Assembly (NCBI RefSeq): GCF_014287705.1
Contig: NZ_JACOOY010000008.1
Location: 62,001-126,000 of the forward strand
Reading direction: 5' to 3'
Length of the DNA: 64,000 nt
Origin: Dorea_D hominis
GTDB lineage: Bacteria > Bacillota > Clostridia > Lachnospirales > Lachnospiraceae
In this document: positions 53,000 through 61,950 of the stretch, one piece after another
How positions within the stretch are numbered: the first letter of the stretch is position 1
Layout: each line of letters starts with the position of its first letter
Program-made: the position numbers and the translations under genes
The notes under the pieces: generated by a model
What the model saw: only the letters and a program-made list of their open reading frames with translations
What the model was told of the DNA's origin: nothing
Database searches by the model: none

Positions 53000-54163
53000 C
53001 TATTCTTCTGCAGCTTTCTTTGCAAACCACGGCACCGGTCTTTCACTCATCAAACGCTCCATCAGGTTGAGATTCGGATCGGAATGTTCCAGTTCTCTTG
53101 AAAAGCGGTATACCGTATCAACAAGATCTTCAAAATACAACTCTTTTTCATTCTTTATCCACTGCGCCATCAGAATTTCCTGCATAAGCAGTACACTTAC
53201 AACCGCCATCTGCGCCTTGGAATATGCATGTCCATCATAAACCGCACCACACAGATAAGTACTTAAGAAATACACAAGAAGCTGTTCTTTCTGTATCTCA
53301 AATTCCGGCATCTTCTCTGCCATCCATCCTTCAAACGCATTCCTAAGCTCATAGTAGTGAGCCTCACCTTTTCCATACAGCCACTGTTCTGCTTCCAGAA
53401 GATGTGGTTCCCAGTTATCCCGAAGTCTCTCTAACCGATACTGATCCCGGAAAGTTTCTGTCATAAATTCATAGAACCTATGCTTCTCTTCTTCTGTATA
53501 AAGCTTAGCGATCTGTCCTTTTATATAATCCATTGCTTTTTCTGTCCGGTATTTTTCCAGTACCATCTCTCCGTCAAATATTTCCTGCTTCTGAATCCGG
53601 ATCTGCAGGTCATGGGCGATTGCAAGCACAAGTCCGGTGCGCAGATTTAATGACAGTTCGCGGTTCTGCAGGATCTGTATCATCATTGTTCTTGCATCTG
53701 CCAGAAGCGAATATAAAAATGGATCAAATGCATCATCCCAGCACTCTTCTTTCTCATCTTCATGAATCAGAAGCTGCACCGGTTCTTTTCTTTGTAGCAG
53801 GATTTTTGCCACTTCTGGGCATGACACAGAGAGCGTCATTTCCCTGACACCCTCAAATTCTTCAATATGCCTTGGATAACGCTTACACGTCTTACACAAT
53901 GCCTTTTCACCAAGTGCTGTGTACATATTGCAGAGATTATCCTCATTCAGGAAATAACACCTTTTCTCCTCATCCTGCCGGAAAGCGCCTTCTTTCCAGT
54001 CCACACCGGCACGAATCTCCTTTCGGTATTCTCCTGTTACTTTTTTATATTGCCTGAGCGCCGACTTATCCGCTACGATCTGCCATCCTGCGCAGCATGT
54101 ATCTTCACAGGCTCCGGCAACGCAGTGAAACTGCCGGTAATAATCCGGTATTGTATATAACAT
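53000..54163 (-). CDS. FliB-like Cys-rich protein (flagellin N-methylase family)
   Basis: A 387-residue protein. The N-terminus carries a cysteine array typical of FliB: FHCVAGACEDTCCAGW, then CYFLNEDNLCNMY and LCKTCKRYPRH, together forming a putative Fe-S cluster within the first 100 residues. The C-terminal helical half is less conserved. FliB of Salmonella methylates flagellin lysines, but relatives are common in non-motile clostridia. No flagellar gene is in the window, so the target is doubtful. It lies 6 bases after dapL and 30 bases before crcB. Confidence 0.8.
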   Translation of the reverse strand: MLYTIPDYYRQFHCVAGACEDTCCAGWQIVADKSALRQYKKVTGEYRKEIRAGVDWKEGAFRQDEEKRCYFLNEDNLCNMYTALGEKALCKTCKRYPRHIEEFEGVREMTLSVSCPEVAKILLQRKEPVQLLIHEDEKEECWDDAFDPFLYSLLADARTMMIQILQNRELSLNLRTGLVLAIAHDLQIRIQKQEIFDGEMVLEKYRTEKAMDYIKGQIAKLYTEEEKHRFYEFMTETFRDQYRLERLRDNWEPHLLEAEQWLYGKGEAHYYELRNAFEGWMAEKMPEFEIQKEQLLVYFLSTYLCGAVYDGHAYSKAQMAVVSVLLMQEILMAQWIKNEKELYFEDLVDTVYRFSRELEHSDPNLNLMERLMSERPVPWFAKKAAEE

Positions 54164-54169
54164 AATAAA

Positions 54170-55387
54170 TTAACCCATCTTCTTAATTCTTTCAATGGCT
54201 GCCACTGTATTTTCATAAGAGCCAAATGCTGTCAGACGGAAATATCCTTCTCCGCTTGGTCCGAATCCTGATCCCGGAGTTCCTACAACACCGGCATCCT
54301 TTAACAGATGATCAAAGAAATCCCAGGATGTCATTCCCTGTGGAACTTCCAGCCAGATATACGGTGCATTTACACCACCGGATACGTTATATCCGGCATC
54401 TCTTAGGCCTTCTTTAATCGTTTTTGCATTCTTCATATAGTAGGCAATCTGCTCTTTTAACTGTGCTTTACCAGCCTCAGAATATACAGCTTCTCCGGCC
54501 CTCTGTACGATATACGGTGCTCCGTTGTACTTCGTTCCATGTCTTCTTGCCCAGAGAGAATGCAACATTACATCTCCGGATTTCAGATCTTTTGGAATCA
54601 CCGTTGCGCCAAGTCTGACACCTGTAAATCCTGCATTCTTTGAGAAACTTCTAAGCTCGATCGCGCAGGTTCTTGCACCTTCGCACTCATAAATGCTGTG
54701 CGGTACATCATCCTCAGAAATATATGCTTCATAAGCAGCATCATAGATAATGACTGCTCCGACTTTATTGGCATAATCTACCCATTCCTGTAACTGTGCT
54801 TTTGTAATGGTAGATCCTGTCGGATTATTCGGGAAACACAGATAAATAATATCCGGTGTTTCTTTCGGCAGTTCCGGTGCAAAATTCGTCTCTTTTGTAC
54901 ATGGCATGTAAATGACATCACTCCATGTCTCTGTCTTCGCATCGTAAGTTCCTGTACGTCCTGCCATAACATTTGTATCTACATAAACCGGATATACCGG
55001 ATCACATACGGCGATCTTATTGTCTTTGGCAAAGATTTCCTGAATGTTACCGGAGTCACATTTTGCTCCGTCAGAAATAAAGATCTCGTCTGCTTTGATA
55101 TCACATCCTTTATCCTGATAATCGTTCTTTGCCATTGCACTTCTCAAAAATTCATATCCCAGATCCGGTGCATACCCGTGGAATGTCTCCGCATGTGCCA
55201 TCTCGTCTACTGCACTGTGCAGGCTGTCAATGATTGCCGGTGCCAGTGGCTGTGTAACATCACCGATTCCAAGACGGATAATGCTCTTGTCCGGATTCTC
55301 TTCCTGATAAGCACGTACTTTCTTTCCAATTGTGGAAAATAAATAGCTTCCCGGCAGTTTTAAATAATCTTCATTTACTTTAAACAT
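54170..55387 (-). CDS. dapL: LL-diaminopimelate aminotransferase
   Basis: PLP enzyme converting tetrahydrodipicolinate directly to LL-diaminopimelate, bypassing succinyl or acetyl intermediates. The 405-residue protein has the DapL opening FKVNEDYLKLPGSYLFSTIGKK. SDGAKCDSGNIQ and CDPVYPVYVDTNVMAGRTG follow, and the PLP Lys lies in LRSFSKNAGFTGVRLG. It lies 66 bases after dapF, the next enzyme of the pathway, so both act in lysine and peptidoglycan precursor supply. Confidence 0.97.
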   Translation of the reverse strand: MFKVNEDYLKLPGSYLFSTIGKKVRAYQEENPDKSIIRLGIGDVTQPLAPAIIDSLHSAVDEMAHAETFHGYAPDLGYEFLRSAMAKNDYQDKGCDIKADEIFISDGAKCDSGNIQEIFAKDNKIAVCDPVYPVYVDTNVMAGRTGTYDAKTETWSDVIYMPCTKETNFAPELPKETPDIIYLCFPNNPTGSTITKAQLQEWVDYANKVGAVIIYDAAYEAYISEDDVPHSIYECEGARTCAIELRSFSKNAGFTGVRLGATVIPKDLKSGDVMLHSLWARRHGTKYNGAPYIVQRAGEAVYSEAGKAQLKEQIAYYMKNAKTIKEGLRDAGYNVSGGVNAPYIWLEVPQGMTSWDFFDHLLKDAGVVGTPGSGFGPSGEGYFRLTAFGSYENTVAAIERIKKMG

Positions 55388-55453
55388 CTTTCTTCCTCCT
55401 GTTTATGACTTTACTGATTGTTTTGTTGTTTCTGGAATTCAATGTATGACGCA

Positions 55454-56311
55454 TTATACATCAATATCTGTAAGATCGATCTCTCCGTCAAATACAACCT
55501 TTGCAGGTCCGGTCATATAGACTTTATCTGCTTCTTTATCCCACTCAATGAGCAGATCGCCTCCCAGTAGTTTTACGGTTACCCGGTCCTCTGTCAACCC
55601 GTTTAAAATGCTGGCTACTGCAACAGCACAAGCACCTGTTCCACAGGCAAGTGTTTCACCGGAACCACGCTCCCACACACGCATCTCTACCGTTTTACGG
55701 TCCAGTACATGTGCAAATTCTGTATTGATACGCTCCGGGAACCGTTTATGATTTTCAAAAGACGGACCTATTTTCAAAAGATCCAATCCTTTTACATCGT
55801 CTACATAAACCACTGTATGCGGATTGCCCATGGAAACTCCTGTCATATAATATGTCTTCCCCTCTACTTCAAGCGGGGCATCAATGATTCTTGTATCTTC
55901 CGGATTCTCCGGCACGATCGGAATCTGGGATGGCGCAAGGCGCGGACTTCCCATATCAACTTTCACAAGGCTTACTTTGCCATCTTCCACAGTCAGATCC
56001 AGATATTTGATCCCGCCAAGTGTCTCCACGGAAATGCTCGTCTTATCGGTAAGACCGTAATCATATACATATTTAGCAACACAGCGGATGCCATTTCCGC
56101 ACATTTCACCTCTGGAACCATCTGCATTATACATCTGCATTTCAAAATCTGCCACCTTGGATGGACAGATCATAATCAACCCGTCCGAACCGATTCCAAA
56201 ATGTCTGTCACTGACAAACTTCGATACTTCCGCCGGATTCTTAATTGTTTCTCTCAAGCAGTTTACATAGACATAATCATTGCCCAAGCCCTGCATTTTT
56301 GTAAATTCCAT
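55454..56311 (-). CDS. dapF: Diaminopimelate epimerase
   Basis: Converts LL- to meso-diaminopimelate. The two-base mechanism Cys residues are visible: the first in ADGSRGEMCGNGIRC (about residue 75) and the second in ETLACGTGACAVA (about 222). The N-terminal QGLGNDYVYVN is family-typical. The 285-residue length is normal. It lies 14 bases after the ANTAR gene and upstream of dapL. Confidence 0.97.
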   Translation of the reverse strand: MEFTKMQGLGNDYVYVNCLRETIKNPAEVSKFVSDRHFGIGSDGLIMICPSKVADFEMQMYNADGSRGEMCGNGIRCVAKYVYDYGLTDKTSISVETLGGIKYLDLTVEDGKVSLVKVDMGSPRLAPSQIPIVPENPEDTRIIDAPLEVEGKTYYMTGVSMGNPHTVVYVDDVKGLDLLKIGPSFENHKRFPERINTEFAHVLDRKTVEMRVWERGSGETLACGTGACAVAVASILNGLTEDRVTVKLLGGDLLIEWDKEADKVYMTGPAKVVFDGEIDLTDIDV

Positions 56312-56325
56312 CTTCTATATCTCCT

Positions 56326-56874
56326 CTACTCTGACATAATGCTCAATACCATCTCTGCTGTCTCTACCATGTTTGTTCCACTGTCCATACTGCTTTTCTG
56401 CAAATATCTATGTGCCTCTTCTTCCGTCATATTGTTACGTGCCATCAGCAGTTCTTTTGCCTTTCTGACTGTCTCTTGCTGCTTCGGATCACGATTTTTT
56501 AACTGCTTCTTGCGTTTCCGTCTACGCCTGTCAATATTGGTCAGCATCATCTCGATCGTATTCATCAGATCATACACTTTAATCGGCATCGACAATCCCA
56601 TCACGCCCCGCACCAGTCCATCACTCCATTTGTCCTGCGACGCGACAAGCAGCATATCAAAACTTTCCGGAAGATATTCTCTGAGATCCGTATACATCAT
56701 ATCTTTTAATTTGTAACCACACACGACAATTCCTTCATCCACAGTATCCGCATAATGCATTGCCTGTGCCCCCGTTGTCGCCACTCCGGTAACATTTACT
56801 CCATTTCGCACCAGCAGATTCCGGATATTAATTGCATTTTCCTTCTTTGGAAATACTACAATAATACCTATCAC
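56326..56874 (-). CDS. ANTAR-domain response regulator beside glnA
   Basis: A 182-residue protein with a receiver-like N-terminal domain (about 1-115) and a C-terminal ANTAR RNA-binding domain (about 122-180). The ANTAR part reads ETVRKAKELLMARNNMTEEEAHRYLQ, followed by helical SMDSGTNMVETAEMVL. The receiver lacks a clear phosphoacceptor Asp pocket (VVFPKKENAINIRNLL in place of a DD pair), so it may be a pseudo-receiver. ANTAR proteins bind paired RNA hairpins and prevent termination. Its position 47 bases after glnA matches clostridial nitR-type genes, suggesting control of glutamine synthetase. Confidence 0.88.
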   Translation of the reverse strand: MIGIIVVFPKKENAINIRNLLVRNGVNVTGVATTGAQAMHYADTVDEGIVVCGYKLKDMMYTDLREYLPESFDMLLVASQDKWSDGLVRGVMGLSMPIKVYDLMNTIEMMLTNIDRRRRKRKKQLKNRDPKQQETVRKAKELLMARNNMTEEEAHRYLQKSSMDSGTNMVETAEMVLSIMSE

Positions 56875-56921
56875 GCTGACACCTCCTTTAGTCGTCTCAT
56901 TTTTATTCTTACTAAGGGTGC

Positions 56922-58253
56922 CTAAATGACATGCAGGTACTTTGCGATTTCCCAGTCTGTCACCTGATTACGATAATTCATGTACTCTTCCGTCTTCACT
57001 TTGATATATTTTTCCGTCAGATCATCGCCAAGCACATTTTTAATGTAAGTGTCCTCTTCAAATGCCTGTGCTGCTTCCAGAAGCGTTCTCGGCAGAAGTT
57101 CTGCACCAGCTGCCGCCCGCTCTTCTTCCGTCATCTCAAAAATATTGCAGTCAATGCTTTTTGGCGGCATGATCTTGTTGCGGATTCCGTCCAGTCCAGC
57201 GGCAAGGCATACTGCAAATGCCAGATATGGATTGGCTGACGGATCAGGACTGCGAAGCTCGATTCTCTCCTCACCCTCCGGCGCCGTCGGGATCCGGATC
57301 AATGGCGTTCTGTTCTTGGCTGACCATGCAATATATACCGGTGCTTCAAATCCCGGCACAAGACGCTTATATGAATTCACGATGGGATTCGTAATAAAGG
57401 TCAGCGCTTTGATATGTTTCATAATTCCACCGATGAAATAATAAGCTTCTTTACTCAGCCCTTTCTCATCTGAACTGTCTGAAAATATATTCACACCATC
57501 CCGGCTTAATGACATGTTCGTATGCATGCCGGAACCATTCTCTCCGTACTTCGGTTTTGGCATAAAAGATGCGTGCAGACCGTGTCTCTTGGCAATCGTC
57601 TTGACAACCAGTTTGAATGTCATGATATTGTCTGCCGCAGACAACGCCTCGTCATATTGGAAATCAATCTCATGCTGTGCCGGCGACATCTCGTGGTGAG
57701 ATGCCTCGATGACAAATCCCATATCCTCCATTGTCAATACCATGTCACGTCTCGCATTTTCGCCGAAATCTAATGGTCCAAGGTCAAAATACGTGGCTCG
57801 CTCATGGGAAATCGTTGTCGGTACACTGTCATCATCCATATGGAATAAGAAAAATTCACATTCCGGCCCGACGTTAAACTGATATCCCATCTCTTTTGCC
57901 TCTTCGATCACTTTCTTCAGTACATATCTCGGATCGCTCTCAAATGGTGTTCCGTCTGCTTTATGCACCTCGCAGATCAGTCTTGCAACTTTACCCTGCT
58001 GCGGCCTCCACGGAAAAATCTCAAATGTATTCAGATCCGGATAAAGATACATATCCGAATCTTCCACCCTTGCAAAGCCTTCAATGGAAGAGCCGTCAAA
58101 CATGCACTGGTTATTCAGCGCTTTCTCCAACTGGCTGGTAGTGATCGCTACATTTTTCAATGTTCCGAAAATATCGGTAAACTGCAGCCGGATGAATCCC
58201 ACATCCTCTTCTTCTACCATCTGTAAAATATCTTCACGCGTATAATTATTCAT
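56922..58253 (-). CDS. glnA: Glutamine synthetase, type I
   Basis: ATP-dependent synthesis of glutamine from glutamate and ammonia. The 443-residue protein has IRLQFTDIFGTLKNVAI, the MFDGSSIEGFARVEDSDMYL block, metal ligands in VGPECEFFLF and ASHHEMSPAQHEID, and FMPKPKYGENGSGMHTNMSL. The ATP site lies in NPIVNSYKRLVPGFEAPVYIAWS. There is no adenylylation-type tail, consistent with the short GSI-alpha type. The ATG at 58253 is chosen because AGGAGG lies 8 bases upstream; an ATG six codons earlier overlaps it. The leader carries a terminator-like hairpin. Confidence 0.97.
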   Translation of the reverse strand: MNNYTREDILQMVEEEDVGFIRLQFTDIFGTLKNVAITTSQLEKALNNQCMFDGSSIEGFARVEDSDMYLYPDLNTFEIFPWRPQQGKVARLICEVHKADGTPFESDPRYVLKKVIEEAKEMGYQFNVGPECEFFLFHMDDDSVPTTISHERATYFDLGPLDFGENARRDMVLTMEDMGFVIEASHHEMSPAQHEIDFQYDEALSAADNIMTFKLVVKTIAKRHGLHASFMPKPKYGENGSGMHTNMSLSRDGVNIFSDSSDEKGLSKEAYYFIGGIMKHIKALTFITNPIVNSYKRLVPGFEAPVYIAWSAKNRTPLIRIPTAPEGEERIELRSPDPSANPYLAFAVCLAAGLDGIRNKIMPPKSIDCNIFEMTEEERAAAGAELLPRTLLEAAQAFEEDTYIKNVLGDDLTEKYIKVKTEEYMNYRNQVTDWEIAKYLHVI

Positions 58254-58292
58254 TATATGCACCTCCTGCATTTACTGCTGTATGTAAAAATG

Positions 58293-58321
58293 GGCGTTCT
58301 CATGCCTTAGATGAAAACGCC
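58293..58321 (-). promoter_or_regulatory. Leader hairpin upstream of glnA (possible attenuator)
   Basis: On the minus strand GGCGTTTTCAT, a 7-base loop (CTAAGGC) and ATGAGAACGCC form an 11-bp stem with one G-U pair, followed by CATTTTTAC. A second, weaker hairpin (TTTAC/GTAAA) lies between it and the ribosome site. Tandem hairpins with a terminator are what ANTAR proteins regulate, but the loops do not clearly fit the ANTAR hexaloop rule. Confidence 0.55.
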
Positions 58322-58341
58322 ATTGCTTTACCTTGTTAAAA

Positions 58342-58370
58342 ATTATAGAAAAAAAAGCCCTCTTTGTCAA
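58342..58370 (-). promoter_or_regulatory. Sigma-A promoter of glnA
   Basis: On the minus strand consensus TTGACA (58365-58370) and TATAAT (58342-58347) lie 17 bases apart, about 90 bases before the start codon. Confidence 0.88.
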
Positions 58371-58398
58371 CGAAAAATGTCGTTGTTGATACTTTTGA

Positions 58399-58427
58399 TT
58401 GAAAAACCGAACGCACTCTGTTACAAT
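58399..58427 (+). promoter_or_regulatory. Sigma-A promoter of pduL
   Basis: TTGAAA (58399-58404) and TACAAT (58422-58427) with a 17-base spacer and a TGT extended -10, about 75 bases before the pduL ATG. Confidence 0.65.
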
Positions 58428-58500
58428 GTTTCCAATAAGGTTTTCAGAAAATGGCTATGAATAAAAATTAATGCAGATAATAGAAGGAGGCTCAGATACT

Positions 58501-59145
58501 ATGGGACTTGCAATACCAATCGAAACAAGCGCAAGACACATCCATATGTGCCAGGAAGATTTTGAACACTTATTTGGGAAAGGGAAAACGCTCACCCACC
58601 GGGTAGATCTGAGCCAACCTGGTCAGTATGCCTGTGAAGAACGCGTTACGATCAAAGGTCCGAAAGGAACATTTGAAAATGTTGCTCTGCTTGGACCTTT
58701 CCGTAATGAGACACAGGTGGAGATTTCCATGACTGATTCACGAAAGCTCGGCATTCCGGGCATCATCCGTCAATCCGGCGATACAAAGGGCACACCCGGC
58801 TGCACGCTGCTCGGTCCTGCCGGTGAGATTGAACTCGATCACGGTGTGATTGTTGCAAAGCGCCATATCCACATGACTCCAGTGCAGGCAGTCCAGTTAA
58901 ATGTCAAAGACAAAGATGAAGTGTTCGTCATTATGGAGAGTTTTGAACGCTCTCTGATCTTTGCTGATGTTGTTGTCCGTGTACACCCGGACTTTGCACT
59001 CGCCATGCACGTCGATACAGACGAAGCAAATGCATTTGCCGGACATGAACACCCAACCGGTGTCATCTTAAAATTATTTGGCGGACGTACATACAATCTT
59101 CAGAAATGGGCAGACGAATTACAAAGCGGAATCAACCGGCTGTAG
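58501..59145 (+). CDS. pduL: Phosphate propanoyl/acetyltransferase (PduL type)
   Basis: Transfers an acyl group between CoA and phosphate (acetyl- or propionyl-phosphate). The 214-residue protein has the two PduL beta-barrel repeats with zinc/catalytic His motifs: ETSARHIHMCQEDFEHLFG and VIVAKRHIHMTPVQAVQLN. AFAGHEHPTG closes the second repeat. There is no N-terminal encapsulation peptide and no microcompartment gene nearby, so it is probably a cytosolic substitute for or addition to Pta. The ATG at 58501 is chosen because AAGGAGG lies 10 bases upstream. The stop codon is inside the terminator stem. Confidence 0.93.
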   Translation: MGLAIPIETSARHIHMCQEDFEHLFGKGKTLTHRVDLSQPGQYACEERVTIKGPKGTFENVALLGPFRNETQVEISMTDSRKLGIPGIIRQSGDTKGTPGCTLLGPAGEIELDHGVIVAKRHIHMTPVQAVQLNVKDKDEVFVIMESFERSLIFADVVVRVHPDFALAMHVDTDEANAFAGHEHPTGVILKLFGGRTYNLQKWADELQSGINRL

Positions 59146-59166
59146 CCGGTGATTCCGCTCTTTTTA
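59125..59166 (+). terminator. Intrinsic terminator of pduL
   Basis: AGCGGAATCAACCGGC, loop TGTA, then GCCGGTGATTCCGCT and a T run. The stop codon of pduL lies in the loop region, so the stem is mostly coding sequence. Confidence 0.9.
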
Positions 59167-59215
59167 TTATTCCATCACTGCATTCTAAATATTTCTAATT
59201 TTCAAATCGTCGTGT

Positions 59216-59461
59216 TTACAACTTTGCAGTCAGTGTCTTTGCACTGACTCCTTTTAACATTCCAAGTTTTCCGGAAAGAGAGCTTGTCACATCTCCCGGC
59301 GCGTCCAGCACCACACTGATGATCGACACTTCTCTCTGCCGGTACGGAATGCCCATTCTTCCGACAATATAATTTCTAAATTCGTGAAGCAGTTCATTCA
59401 CCGTTACTGCTGCCTCTTCATCTTTTATAATAATGCTGATTACAGATACACGACTATCCAT
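59216..59461 (-). CDS. TM1266-family small regulator-like protein
   Basis: An 81-residue ACT-like protein resembling the C-terminal domain of NikR, known as the putative regulator associated with iron-only hydrogenases. The motif order SVISIIIKDEEAAVTVNELL, then IVGRMGIPYRQREVSIISVVLDAP, is family-typical. The ATG at 59461 is chosen with GAGGAAG upstream; an ATG ten codons earlier has a weaker context. No hydrogenase genes are in the window. It lies 19 bases after xth and its ligand is unknown. Confidence 0.85.
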   Translation of the reverse strand: MDSRVSVISIIIKDEEAAVTVNELLHEFRNYIVGRMGIPYRQREVSIISVVLDAPGDVTSSLSGKLGMLKGVSAKTLTAKL

Positions 59462-59480
59462 CCGTCTCTTCCTCTCTTCA

Positions 59481-60236
59481 CTATAATGCAATGTCCAGTT
59501 CGATTGGGCAATGATCCGATCCCATAACGTCGGTCAGGATCTTCGCATCTTCAATCTTATCCTTCAGGCAGTCCGATACACAAAAATAGTCAATTCTCCA
59601 TCCTGCATTCTTTGCCCTTGCGCTGAAACGGTAAGACCACCAAGAATAAATTCCTTCCACATCCGGATACAGATAACGGAATGTATCTGTAAATCCTGCT
59701 GCAAGAAGGTCTGTAAATTTTCCACGTTCTTCATCTGTAAATCCGGCATTCTTACGGTTTGTCTTCGGATTCTTCAAGTCGATCTCTTTGTGTGCAACAT
59801 TCAGATCCCCACAGAAAACCACTGGTTTCTTCTCTTCCAGCCCTTTCAGATAAGCGAGAAAATCATCTTCCCATGTCATTCTGTAATCCAGTCTTGCCAG
59901 TTCACTCTGTGAATTCGGCGTATACACTGTCACAAAATAAAAATCCTCATACTCCAGTGTGATCACACGGCCTTCCTGATCGTGTTCTTCAATTGCCATG
60001 CCATAAGTAACAGCAAGGGGCCTTTCTTTTGTAAATACCGCCGTTCCGGAATAACCTTTCTTCACGGCATAATTCCAGTACTGTTCGTATCCATCCAGAT
60101 CCAGATCTAATTGTCCTTCCTGCATCTTCGTTTCCTGAATACAGAAAATATCTGCATCCGCTTCTTTGAAGAAATCAAGAAATCCTTTCTTTACGCAGGC
60201 ACGAATTCCATTTACATTCCATGATATACATTTCAT
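59481..60236 (-). CDS. xth: Exodeoxyribonuclease III
   Basis: AP endonuclease/3'-5' exonuclease for base-excision repair. The 251-residue protein has the opening ISWNVNGIRACVKKGF, metal Glu in FCIQETKMQEGQ, catalytic Asp/Asn in VFCGDLNVAHKEIDLKNPK, and the C-terminal WRIDYFCVSD and MGSDHCPIELDI. All active-site residues of the family are present. It is 15 bases after truA and continues to the TM1266-like gene. Confidence 0.97.
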   Translation of the reverse strand: MKCISWNVNGIRACVKKGFLDFFKEADADIFCIQETKMQEGQLDLDLDGYEQYWNYAVKKGYSGTAVFTKERPLAVTYGMAIEEHDQEGRVITLEYEDFYFVTVYTPNSQSELARLDYRMTWEDDFLAYLKGLEEKKPVVFCGDLNVAHKEIDLKNPKTNRKNAGFTDEERGKFTDLLAAGFTDTFRYLYPDVEGIYSWWSYRFSARAKNAGWRIDYFCVSDCLKDKIEDAKILTDVMGSDHCPIELDIAL

Positions 60237-60251
60237 CTGTTCGTTTTCCTT

Positions 60252-60986
60252 CTAATAATACACTTTTCTTAAAAACAGACCTCTGGCTGGCGCGAGGAAT
60301 CCGGCAAGGCTTCTGTCTTCTGCCGCAATCACAACCGGAAGCATCGATGCCTCACGCTTGCCGGTACCGATTTCCAGCAAAGTACCTGTCAAGATACGTG
60401 CCATATGATATAAGAATCCAGTTCCATAGAAAGTGATACGCACCTTCTCACCGGAACTTACAATCTTGATATTGGTGATCTTGCGGATCGGATCTTTGCA
60501 ATCCTTATCATCCGTAAAACTTGTAAAGTTCTTCGGTCCCAGCAGATATGGCACGGCCTCACGCATCGCTTCTATATCTAATTTTTCCGGATAATGATAG
60601 CAGTATCTTCTGGAAAATACATCCGGTTTTTCTCTGCAGTCAATATAATATTCATATTTCTTGCCTTTGGCACTTTTTCTGGCATGAAATCCATTTCGCA
60701 CCAGTTCCACCTTCACGATACGGATATCCTCCGGGAGATAACGGTTCAACGAATCCTTCATCTCCTGTGGATCATACAATTTGGAAAGCTTCACACTTGC
60801 CACCTGACCTCTTGCATGTACTCCGGCGTCTGTTCTCCCCGAACCGTCTACACGCACGCGGTATCCGACTAATTTGCCAATGCTCCATTCCAGTACAAAC
60901 TGGATCGTATTGTCTGTCGTCGCCTGCCGCTGCCATCCCTGATACCTGCTTCCATCATAAGAAATCGTTAATTTATATGTTCTCAT
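60252..60986 (-). CDS. truA: tRNA pseudouridine synthase A
   Basis: Modifies positions 38-40 of tRNA anticodon arms. The 244-residue protein has LTISYDGSRYQGWQRQ, the catalytic Asp in VDGSGRTDAGVHARGQVAS (about residue 52), and FYGTGFLYHMARILTGTLLEIG. The ribosome site is weak. It lies 68 bases downstream of nrdR and 15 bases before xth. Confidence 0.97.
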   Translation of the reverse strand: MRTYKLTISYDGSRYQGWQRQATTDNTIQFVLEWSIGKLVGYRVRVDGSGRTDAGVHARGQVASVKLSKLYDPQEMKDSLNRYLPEDIRIVKVELVRNGFHARKSAKGKKYEYYIDCREKPDVFSRRYCYHYPEKLDIEAMREAVPYLLGPKNFTSFTDDKDCKDPIRKITNIKIVSSGEKVRITFYGTGFLYHMARILTGTLLEIGTGKREASMLPVVIAAEDRSLAGFLAPARGLFLRKVYY

Positions 60987-61054
60987 AGTCTAATCACCCT
61001 GTCTATTTGTACTCATCTCACTATATTATATCCTGTACAGAATATTGTAAAACT

Positions 61055-61516
61055 TTATTGTTCCTGTCCGTCCAGAATCTTCTTCAATTCATCCATAAAT
61101 GTATTCACATCCTTAAACTCCCTATATACAGATGCGAATCTTACATATGCAACTTCGTCCAGATCTTTCAGCGCATCCATAACGATCTCCCCGATCGTAC
61201 TGCTTGCAATCTCTTTCTCTTCCAGACTGAACACCTGTGTCTCCACAGCTTCCACTGTCTTCTGGATCCTTGCCGCCGATACCGGACGTTTATAACAAGC
61301 TCTTAAAATTCCTCTTTCAATCTTGCCTCGGTCATACTGTTCTCTGTTATCATCCTTTTTAATAATGATCAGCGGAATCGTCTCTATCTTTTCATAAGTC
61401 GTGAAACGTTTCCCGCATGCATCACAAGATCTGCGTCTGCGGATAGAATTGCCTTCTTCCGCCGGTCTTGAATCTATAACTCTTGTATCTGAATTACCAC
61501 AATATGGACATTTCAT
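61055..61516 (-). CDS. nrdR: Ribonucleotide-reductase repressor NrdR
   Basis: Zinc-finger/ATP-cone repressor of ribonucleotide reductase genes. The 153-residue protein begins MKCPYCGNSDTRVIDSRPAE, with CDACGKRFTTYEKIE completing the four-Cys zinc ribbon. The ATP cone follows (IIKKDDNREQYDRGKIERGILRACYKRPVS). The ATG at 61516 is chosen over a GTG one codon earlier. No NrdR box was looked for beyond this gene because no nrd genes lie in the window. Confidence 0.97.
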   Translation of the reverse strand: MKCPYCGNSDTRVIDSRPAEEGNSIRRRRSCDACGKRFTTYEKIETIPLIIIKKDDNREQYDRGKIERGILRACYKRPVSAARIQKTVEAVETQVFSLEEKEIASSTIGEIVMDALKDLDEVAYVRFASVYREFKDVNTFMDELKKILDGQEQ

Positions 61517-61595
61517 CACACTAAATTCCTTTCATACATTCTATCTTTTAGTATATCGGTTGCTCTTAGAGAAGTCAAACATCAAAAGAAACATT

Positions 61596-61835
61596 TTACT
61601 TTTCTTCATGCATTTCAACCAGAATAATATCCGGTCCAATCCGTTTAATACAGGCAAATGGAATGATGTATTCTCCATCCTCACAGAAAAAATTACAGAT
61701 CCCCCGCCCTTTTGGTATAATGATTGCTTCAATTTTTCCTTTTTTCTCATCTATGACCAGATCTTCTACATATCCAAGTTTGCAACAGTCACACGCATTG
61801 ATCACTTCTTTTTCCTGAAATTCACTGAAACGCAC
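61596..61835 (-). CDS. YlmC/YmxH-family sporulation-associated protein
   Basis: A 79-residue PRC-barrel protein. The family pattern RFSEFQEKEVINACDCCKLG, then VEDLVIDEKKGKIEAIIIP and IPFACIKRIGPDIILV, is clear. The GTG at 61835 is chosen because GGAAG lies 7 bases upstream and the family normally begins at this point; extending to 61955 would add a 40-residue unrelated tail. YlmC/YmxH is conserved in spore-formers, with a role in sporulation or its timing. It is upstream of nrdR. Confidence 0.88.
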   Translation of the reverse strand: MRFSEFQEKEVINACDCCKLGYVEDLVIDEKKGKIEAIIIPKGRGICNFFCEDGEYIIPFACIKRIGPDIILVEMHEEK

Positions 61836-61950
61836 ACTGACACTTCCACTCGTATTATTCTTATATTTATTATATGCAGCACGCTGCTTATTCGTACAGG
61901 TGCACATCTGGTGGAGCGTTTTTATATATAAGGAAAGTTCTTTCCCGATA

